From Alphaproteobacteria bacterium (lineage in GTDB: Bacteria; Pseudomonadota; Alphaproteobacteria; Micropepsales; Micropepsaceae), in the NCBI GenBank assembly GCA_015654635.1, contig JAATGP010000035.1:166557-230556 (forward strand): a stretch of DNA of 64,000 nt, given 5' to 3'. This document shows, in pieces, positions 58,844 through 64,000 of this stretch. Made by a program: the position numbers and the translations under genes. Under the pieces are notes generated by a model. That model was not told the origin of the DNA, searched no databases, and saw only the letters and a list, made by a program, of their open reading frames with translations. How positions within the stretch are numbered: position 1 is the stretch's first letter; each line of letters begins with the position of its first letter.

Positions 58844-59437
58844 ATGCAACATGCGTTGATCATTGCCCACCCCAATCCGAAGAGCTTTGTGGCGTCGCTG
58901 GCTGTCGCCTATGTCGAGGCCGCCGAAGCGTTGGGTCATAAAACAATCATGCGCGATCTCTATGGTATGGCGTTCGATCCTTGCCTCAAAGCGGATGAGA
59001 TCCCCTCTGCTGCGGGCTATGCGCCCCACGCCGATGTCGTCAGCGAGCGCGTTATGCTCGCCGATGTCGATGTCTTCGCTCTGTTTTATCCGTTCTGGCT
59101 CAATTCTCCGCCAGGCATGCTGAAAGGCTATTTGGATCGCGTTTTCGGCCTCGGTTTTGCCTATGGAAAGGGCAGAGCGGGCAATGAGCCTCTGCTCATC
59201 GGGCGCAAGCTCATCAGTTTCACGGCCTCCGGCGCCCCTAGCGAATGGGTCCGCAAAACGGGGGCTTGGGAGGCGGTTCGCACACTATTCGACGAACACG
59301 TTGCAGCTGTTTGCGGCCTTACGGTCGTCGATCACGTGCATTTCGGCAGTGTGGTCCCTGGCATTCGCGGCGACGTCGTGGCACGCCATCAGCAGACCGT
59401 CCGGGAAACTGTGGCGAGACAATTCGGCCCACACTGA
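58844..59437 (+). CDS. NAD(P)H:quinone oxidoreductase-like flavoprotein
   Basis: A 197-residue flavodoxin-2-fold protein (KefF/NQO group). Family segments are IIAHPNPKSF, YPFWLNSPPGMLKGYLDRVFGLGFAY and GRKLISFTASGAP. Members use FMN or FAD and two-electron transfer from NAD(P)H to quinones. ATG 58844 has AGGA 8 bp upstream; the longer frame from 58772 would start inside the FixK-like box. The synthetase gene follows 63 bp later without a visible terminator, so they may be co-transcribed. The in vivo acceptor is unknown. Confidence 0.85.
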   Translation: MQHALIIAHPNPKSFVASLAVAYVEAAEALGHKTIMRDLYGMAFDPCLKADEIPSAAGYAPHADVVSERVMLADVDVFALFYPFWLNSPPGMLKGYLDRVFGLGFAYGKGRAGNEPLLIGRKLISFTASGAPSEWVRKTGAWEAVRTLFDEHVAAVCGLTVVDHVHFGSVVPGIRGDVVARHQQTVRETVARQFGPH

Positions 59438-59500
59438 ACTGCTGGCAATATTGGCTTTCAAGGTTTAACAGGCCCCAAACTCCTACAAGAGGCGCGACGC

Positions 59501-62185
59501 ATGTCGATCAAGAATATTGACGCTTTCTTCCACCCGAAAAGCATCGCTTTGATTGGTGCCAGCACCCGCGATCGTTCTGTGGGCGGCATCCTAATGTCCA
59601 ACCTGCTGAATGGCGGCTTCAAGGGCCCCATCATGCCGGTCAATCCCAAAGCGACGGCTGTCAACGGTGTCGTTGCCTATAAGGACGTGGCCAGCCTGCC
59701 AGTGGTGCCCGATCTGGCCATCATCGCCACCCCGCCTGCCTCGATTCCAGAGACCATCGAACAACTCGGTGCCCGTGGCACGCGCGGCGCGGTCGTCATC
59801 ACCGCCGGACTTCGGGATATTCACCTGGAAGAAGGCATCACGCTTGAGCGCAAAATGCTCGATGCTGCCCGCAAGACCGGCCTGCGCATCGTCGGCCCCA
59901 ATTGCCTCGGCATCATCTCGACCCCGGCCGGCATCAACGCCTCCTTCGCCGAAGTTCCCGCGAAGAAGGGCAAGGTGGCTTTCGTGTCCCAGTCGGGTGC
60001 GCTCGTTGCCACGATGCTGGATTGGGCCGTCAGCCGCGATGTCGGCTTCAGCCATCTGATTTCAATGGGTGATCAAGCCGATGCCGCCTTCTGCGACATG
60101 CTCGACTACCTCGCCCAGGACCCCGATACCGACTCCATCGTCATGTACGTGGAAGCGGCTGGCCACGCTGCCGATTTCAGCGCCCGCGCGTTCATCTCGG
60201 CTGCCCGCGCAGCCGCCCGCGTCAAGCCGATCATTGCCATCAAGTCCGGCCGCAGCGCCGCGGCGGCAAAAGCGGCGGCCTCGCACACCGGCGCGCTCGC
60301 CGGTGCCGATGGCGTTTACGATGCGACGTTCGCGCGTTGCGGTATCCTGCGCGCCAATGATCTCGATGAGATTTTCGACGCCATCGAAACCCTGTCAAAC
60401 CGCCCGCGTGTCAACGGCGATCGCCTCATGATTGTCACCAACGGTGGTGGCGCCGGTGTGATGGCGGTGGACGCGCTCTCCGATATGGGTGGCCAGATGG
60501 TCGACCTGACGGCGGATGTTAAGGCGAAGTACGACGCCATCCTGCCCAACACCTGGAGCCATGGCAACCCGGTCGACATCATCGGAGACGCCTCCGGCAA
60601 GCGCTGGCACGATTCCTTGAAGATCGCCCTTGAGGCGCCGGACGTGGATGGCATCGTGGCCCTCTATTGCCCGACCGCCACGGCGTCGAGCCTGGAAGGT
60701 GCTGAAGCGGTGATCGAAGCGTGCAAGGGTTCGGACCGTCCCGTGCTGACCAACTGGCTCGGATCTTCGCAAGAAACCGAACGGGCCCGCGCCGCCTATC
60801 GCACGGCTGGCATTCCGACGTTTGAAACCCCGGAAAAGGCCGTTCGCGGCTTCATGCACATGGCCCGTTATGCCCGCGTGCAGAACTTGCTGCAGGAAAT
60901 CCCGCCCTCCAAGGCCGAGAATTTCGCACCGGATGAAGCCAAGGCGAAATCGATCATCGACGCCGCCGTGAAGGATAAGCAGGTATGGCTCGACGCCGTT
61001 AGCCTGTCCGACCTTTTCGAGTGCTATCAGATCCCGATCGCCCGCTCGAAAGCGGCCAAGACCCCGGCCGATGTGGCGGCCATCTCGGCCGACTGGAAGT
61101 CGCCGATCGTGATCAAGATCATGTCGCCCGACATCACCCACAAGTCGGACGTCGGCGGCGTGAAGCTGAACCTCGAGACACCGGAAGACGCCAAGGCCGC
61201 GGCCGATGCGATGCTCGTCACCATCAAGAAGAACTGCCCGGACGCCAAGCTCGAAGGCTTCTTGGTGCAGGAAATGATCAAGCGCCCGCGCGCCTATGAA
61301 CTGATCATCGGTGTTGCGACCGACGTCACCTTCGGCCCCTATCTTCTGTTCGGCCAGGGCGGCGTGTCGGTGGAAGTGGTCAATGACAGCGCCCTGGCGC
61401 TGGCGCCGATCAACACCACGCTGGCCGTCGACATGATCACCCGCACCCGCATCTACAAGCAGCTCCAAGGCTATCGCGACCGTCCGCCGGCTGCGATCAA
61501 CGATGTCGCCGACGTGCTGGTGCGCGTCTCCAAGCTGATCAGCGACTTCCCGGAGATCAAGGAACTCGACATCAACCCGCTTCTCGCCGACGAGAAGGGT
61601 GTGGTTGCCGTCGATGCCCGCATCAAGCTCGGCGACGCCGTCACCGGCCTGCGCGATGCGCATCTGGCCATCAAGCCCTATCCCAAGGAGCTTGAAGCCC
61701 ACGAAGCGATCAGCGGTATGGGCGAATTCTTCGTTCGCCCGGTCCGTCCGGAAGATTACAAGGCGTTTAACGAATTCTTCGGCAAGCTGACGCCGGAAGA
61801 CGTCCGTCTGCGCTTCTTCTCGACGATGCGTTCGCTGCCGACCGCTCTGCTCAGCCGCCTGACGCATATCGACTATGATCGCGACATGGCCTTCGTGCTC
61901 TTCAACGACAAGAGCGAACTGATCGGGATCGCCAATTTCTCGGCCGATCCGGACAAGGTCAAGGCCGAATACTCGGTTATCGTCCGCTCCGACCTCAAGG
62001 GCCGCGGCCTCGGTACTGCGCTGATGAAGCGCATCGTCGACTACGCCAAGGCTTTTGGCGTGTCGGAACTCTACGGCGATGTGTTCGAAGAAAACACGCA
62101 GATGCTGGCGCTCACCAAAGAGCTCGGCTTCTCCGTGTCGCCTGCCAAGGACGGCATCGTTCAGACCACGCTTAAGTTGAAATAG
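59501..62185 (+). CDS. ADP-forming acetyl-CoA synthetase fused to a GNAT acetyltransferase domain
   Basis: An 894-residue protein. Domain order: CoA-binding (SIALIGASTRDRSVGG), succinyl-CoA synthetase-like domains with the phospho-histidine loop SHTGALAG (H262), an ATP-grasp domain (PIVIKIMSPDITHKSDVGGV, LVQEMI), then a C-terminal GNAT domain (about residue 740 on; acetyl-CoA loop VRSDLKGRGLGTALMKRI). The layout equals the protein acetyltransferase PatZ/Pat of enterics, but those lack the catalytic histidine, from memory of E. coli PatZ. Here H262 is kept, so acetate and ATP formation from acetyl-CoA is plausible, possibly joined to lysine acetylation. RBS AGAGGCG. It would take acetyl-CoA made by PFOR. 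Confidence 0.9.
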   Translation: MSIKNIDAFFHPKSIALIGASTRDRSVGGILMSNLLNGGFKGPIMPVNPKATAVNGVVAYKDVASLPVVPDLAIIATPPASIPETIEQLGARGTRGAVVITAGLRDIHLEEGITLERKMLDAARKTGLRIVGPNCLGIISTPAGINASFAEVPAKKGKVAFVSQSGALVATMLDWAVSRDVGFSHLISMGDQADAAFCDMLDYLAQDPDTDSIVMYVEAAGHAADFSARAFISAARAAARVKPIIAIKSGRSAAAAKAAASHTGALAGADGVYDATFARCGILRANDLDEIFDAIETLSNRPRVNGDRLMIVTNGGGAGVMAVDALSDMGGQMVDLTADVKAKYDAILPNTWSHGNPVDIIGDASGKRWHDSLKIALEAPDVDGIVALYCPTATASSLEGAEAVIEACKGSDRPVLTNWLGSSQETERARAAYRTAGIPTFETPEKAVRGFMHMARYARVQNLLQEIPPSKAENFAPDEAKAKSIIDAAVKDKQVWLDAVSLSDLFECYQIPIARSKAAKTPADVAAISADWKSPIVIKIMSPDITHKSDVGGVKLNLETPEDAKAAADAMLVTIKKNCPDAKLEGFLVQEMIKRPRAYELIIGVATDVTFGPYLLFGQGGVSVEVVNDSALALAPINTTLAVDMITRTRIYKQLQGYRDRPPAAINDVADVLVRVSKLISDFPEIKELDINPLLADEKGVVAVDARIKLGDAVTGLRDAHLAIKPYPKELEAHEAISGMGEFFVRPVRPEDYKAFNEFFGKLTPEDVRLRFFSTMRSLPTALLSRLTHIDYDRDMAFVLFNDKSELIGIANFSADPDKVKAEYSVIVRSDLKGRGLGTALMKRIVDYAKAFGVSELYGDVFEENTQMLALTKELGFSVSPAKDGIVQTTLKLK

Positions 62186-62202
62186 CCCTATATTTCATAG
62201 GG
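62186..62202 (+). other. Small hairpin after the synthetase gene
   Basis: CCCTAT-ATTTC-ATAGGG directly after the stop, followed by AATTTT. A weak terminator at best. Confidence 0.35.
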
Positions 62203-62222
62203 AATTTTCGGAAATTACGTAT

Positions 62223-62254
62223 GGGGGGTGGCTCTTTACAGAGGGCCGCCCCCC
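62223..62254 (+). other. Very GC-rich hairpin upstream of the Fnr-like gene
   Basis: GGGGGG (62223-62228) pairs with CCCCCC (62249-62254), with inner pairs GGC/GCC and TCT/AGA and a small bulge. No T run follows. It could end the synthetase message by a factor-dependent route or lie in the leader of the regulator gene, which starts 51 bp later. Confidence 0.55.
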
Positions 62255-62305
62255 GGCGTTATTGTGGGCTCTGTGGCGCATTCGCCGCAGAGTTCAGGAG
62301 TACCC

Positions 62306-63034
62306 GTGCAACGCAGGTTGGCAACGACCGGCTTTGATGTTCCCGCCGATACGGCCAAGCCGGCGGGCTGCGAAAGCGGTTGCCGTTTTTTTGCGGATGC
62401 AGGCTGCATCACCAAATCCGAGATGGACAAGGTGGGTGCCAGTTGCCGTTTTGGCCGCAACGAAATCATCTACTCCAAGGGCGACGAGGCGCGCTATTCC
62501 TACAAGGTGGTCGAGGGGGCGGTGCGCCTGTCGCGCATTTTCGCCGACGGGCGGCGCCAGATCGTCAATTTCTTCCTGCCCGACGAAACCTTCGGCATCG
62601 AACTCGACCAGGAATATACTGCGACTGCCGAAGCAGTGGGTGATGTTCTGGCCTTGCGTTGTCCGCGGCTTTGCATCTCGCAGATGACCGAAGGCGATCC
62701 CGATATCAGCCAAAAGCGGCTTGCCATGTTCTCGCGCAGTCTGGCTGCGGCCGAACGGCATGTAGCCATGCTGGGTCATCAAAGCGCCAAGGAGCGCGTC
62801 GCTTCTTTCTTTCTGGCGCTGGAGGTACAGCGGCGCAACGACGATCAGCACACCCTCGATCTGCCCCTGTCGCGTCAGGACATCGCCGATTATCTTGGGC
62901 TGACCATCGAGACGACCTGCCGGGCCCTCTCCGAATTGAAGCGCCTCAACATTATTTCTACGCCCAGCCGCCGGCGCATCGTGATCCGCAATATTGCGGG
63001 CTTGCAGGCGCTTGCCGAAGGTGCGGGCGACTGA
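62306..63034 (+). CDS. Crp/Fnr-family transcription regulator (FixK/FnrN-like)
   Basis: A 242-residue regulator with an N-terminal cyclic-nucleotide-like barrel (IIYSKGDEARYSYKVVEGAVRLSR) and a C-terminal helix-turn-helix (LSRQDIADYLGLTIETTCRALSELK). The start is GTG 62306, set by AGGAG 5 bp upstream. Cysteines at 22, 26 and 34 (C-x3-C-x7-C) plus C119 or C123 could hold an oxygen-sensitive [4Fe-4S] cluster as in FNR/FnrN, though the spacing differs from E. coli FNR (C-x2-C-x5-C). In the recognition helix the usual E-xx-S-R reads E-TT-C-R, with Glu and Arg kept, so TTGA-type sites are expected. Such boxes lie at 53239, 58772 and 63070. Confidence 0.9.
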   Translation: MQRRLATTGFDVPADTAKPAGCESGCRFFADAGCITKSEMDKVGASCRFGRNEIIYSKGDEARYSYKVVEGAVRLSRIFADGRRQIVNFFLPDETFGIELDQEYTATAEAVGDVLALRCPRLCISQMTEGDPDISQKRLAMFSRSLAAAERHVAMLGHQSAKERVASFFLALEVQRRNDDQHTLDLPLSRQDIADYLGLTIETTCRALSELKRLNIISTPSRRRIVIRNIAGLQALAEGAGD

Positions 63035-63069
63035 TCCGCGTTGCGCTTGCAACGGATGTGCAGGCCAAA

Positions 63070-63083
63070 TTGACAAGTCTCAA
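63070..63083 (+). promoter_or_regulatory. FixK/FNR-like box before the universal stress protein gene
   Basis: TTGACAAGTCTCAA, a full TTGA-N6-TCAA match, 83 bp before the ATG at 63167 and right after the Fnr-like gene. The -10 region is poor (around 63105-63111). Confidence 0.65.
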
Positions 63084-63166
63084 TGTCACGGCGGGCCGCA
63101 TCGGATTTGTTCCCAAAGATCGGACCGTCCGCGAGGAAGGCCAAAAGATCAGCCTGCGAGGCAACC

Positions 63167-64000
63167 ATGTCCTTCATCAAAATTCTCGTGCCGGTGGCCG
63201 GCGTCACACGTGACCGTTTTACGCTCGCCACGGCGCTCGCCGCCGCCAAGCCCTTCAACGCCCATGTGCAGGCTCTATTTGTACACGCCGATCCGCGCGA
63301 GACGGTGCCCTATGGCGAGCTGCCGCTATCGCCTGACATCGTACAGGATCTGATCGACACCGCGGCCGATCTCGAAAAAGCATCGTCTAAAGCGGCCCGC
63401 GCCACCATTTCCGCCATGGCGGCTGAAAACGGCGTGCGCATCGTCGGCACGCCGCAGCGCGGCGACGCCGTGACGCTGTCCTATGTGGAAATTCGCGAGC
63501 ATCTGCCGCGGGCGCTCGACAAGGCGGCACGGCTTTGCGATCTCGTTGTCTTTCCGCCGATCCGCGAGACCGACGATCCCGAGGTGCAGGATGCCTTTGT
63601 CCGCACGCTGATGAAGGTCGGGCGCCCGGTCTTGTTGTCGGCCGAGCATTGCCCCGCCGAACTCGGCGTCAACGTGGCGGTCGGCTGGGATGGTTCTGTC
63701 GCCTCGGCCCATGCGCTGACCGCGTCCTTGCCTTTATTGCGGAAGGCGGCCCGCGTCGAAATCCTCATCGTCCAGAACGGCTGTCTGCCGGGCGATGGCA
63801 GCGATGTTGCGGCCTATCTGGCGCTCCATGGCGTGACCGCATCGGCCCGCACAGGGCCGCGCGGGGATGCGATGACCGCCGAGGTGCTGCTCGAGGCCGC
63901 CGCCAATGTCGGATTCGAGCTGCTGGTGGCCGGCGGTTATGGCCACAGCAAGATGGTGAAAGTGAGATCCGGGGCCGTCACCGAACACATCGTGTCGCCC
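63167..64000 (+). CDS. Tandem-domain universal stress protein, N-terminal part (runs off window)
   Basis: The frame is open from ATG 63167 to the right edge (278 codons). The N-terminal MSFIKILVPVAG and, in the second half, the nucleotide-loop-like GGYGHSKMVKVRSGAVTEHI followed by S-P mark a two-domain UspA protein. The first domain appears degenerate; the second (from about residue 165, VNVAVGWDGS) is more typical. Usp proteins of this kind support survival under starvation or anoxia. The FixK-like box upstream and adjacent Fnr-like gene suggest oxygen control. Fewer than about 10 residues are likely missing. Confidence 0.87.
   Translation, partial: MSFIKILVPVAGVTRDRFTLATALAAAKPFNAHVQALFVHADPRETVPYGELPLSPDIVQDLIDTAADLEKASSKAARATISAMAAENGVRIVGTPQRGDAVTLSYVEIREHLPRALDKAARLCDLVVFPPIRETDDPEVQDAFVRTLMKVGRPVLLSAEHCPAELGVNVAVGWDGSVASAHALTASLPLLRKAARVEILIVQNGCLPGDGSDVAAYLALHGVTASARTGPRGDAMTAEVLLEAAANVGFELLVAGGYGHSKMVKVRSGAVTEHIVSP

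Noticed and set aside
63041..63052. TTGCGCTTGCAA as a second FixK box before the stress protein gene
   Set aside because: Half-sites are 4 bp apart instead of 6, so a Crp/Fnr dimer would not fit; the box at 63070 is the better candidate.
1..64000. Search for CRISPR arrays, IS elements, prophage genes, tRNA and rRNA
   Set aside because: No regularly spaced repeats, transposase or integrase frames, or cloverleaf/rRNA-like sequence were seen by eye; a dedicated RNA search would be needed to exclude small RNAs.

Overview
The window is a 64 kb chromosomal segment, about 60% GC by eye, from a Gram-negative alphaproteobacterium that breaks down plant hemicellulose and can ferment. The Gram-negative assignment rests on a TonB-dependent receptor, an RND pump, periplasmic enzymes and lipoprotein or Tat signals. 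The alphaproteobacterial assignment rests on a Caulobacter/sphingomonad-style carbohydrate receptor, XylR-like operators and FixK-like boxes. Aspartase with HydF ([FeFe]-hydrogenase maturation), pyruvate:ferredoxin oxidoreductase and an ADP-forming acetyl-CoA synthetase suggest a facultative anaerobe. The combination recalls Rhizomicrobium/Micropepsaceae, but that is inference only. I saw no IS element, prophage, CRISPR array, tRNA or rRNA.

Layout. (1) 1-2172: end of a hydrogenase-maturation operon (aspartase, HydF). (2) 2312-6630: RND efflux adaptor and pump, closed by a good terminator. (3) 6824-32778: a xylan/glucuronoxylan utilisation locus. It holds mannonate dehydratase; a GPH symporter, GH52 beta-xylosidase and GH10 xylanase; a convergent CE15 glucuronoyl esterase; an operon of two Tat-type GH10 enzymes, a Tat-type Gfo/Idh/MocA oxidoreductase, a serine-hydrolase lipoprotein and two GH67 alpha-glucuronidases; a large TonB-dependent receptor; fructuronate reductase; and xylulokinase with xylose isomerase. 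Four near-identical 14-bp palindromes (TGRTAMCGCTAMCA) plus one weaker copy sit in front of these units and look like operators of one LacI-family repressor. (4) 33028-44760: glycogen metabolism (glgP, glgA, glgB, glgX, malQ) with a stand-alone cyclic-nucleotide-binding protein, flanked by two DUF2934 proteins. (5) 45307-53095: a two-gene operon coding for a 1654-residue pyruvate:ferredoxin oxidoreductase with a tethered C-terminal ferredoxin domain, and a fused NfnB-NfnA-like oxidoreductase with an unrecognised N-terminal domain. (6) 53539-58586: a broken small ORF, an M16 peptidase and a small three-gene envelope/oxidoreductase operon. (7) 58772-64000: quinone reductase-like protein, ADP-forming acetyl-CoA synthetase fused to a GNAT domain, a Crp/Fnr regulator with N-terminal cysteines and a truncated universal stress protein.

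How it fits together. Xylan fragments would cross the outer membrane through the receptor and be trimmed in the periplasm by GH10, CE15 and GH67 enzymes. They would then be imported by the symporter and cut to xylose by GH52. Xylose enters metabolism through XylA/XylB; glucuronate goes through UxuB and ManD. Surplus carbon can be stored as glycogen. Under low oxygen, pyruvate would go to acetyl-CoA and reduced ferredoxin; electrons could leave as H2 or be passed to NAD(P) by the Nfn-like protein, while the ADP-forming synthetase yields acetate and ATP. FNR/FixK-like boxes before nifJ, the quinone reductase gene and the stress-protein gene, together with the Fnr-like regulator encoded here, suggest this branch is controlled by oxygen.
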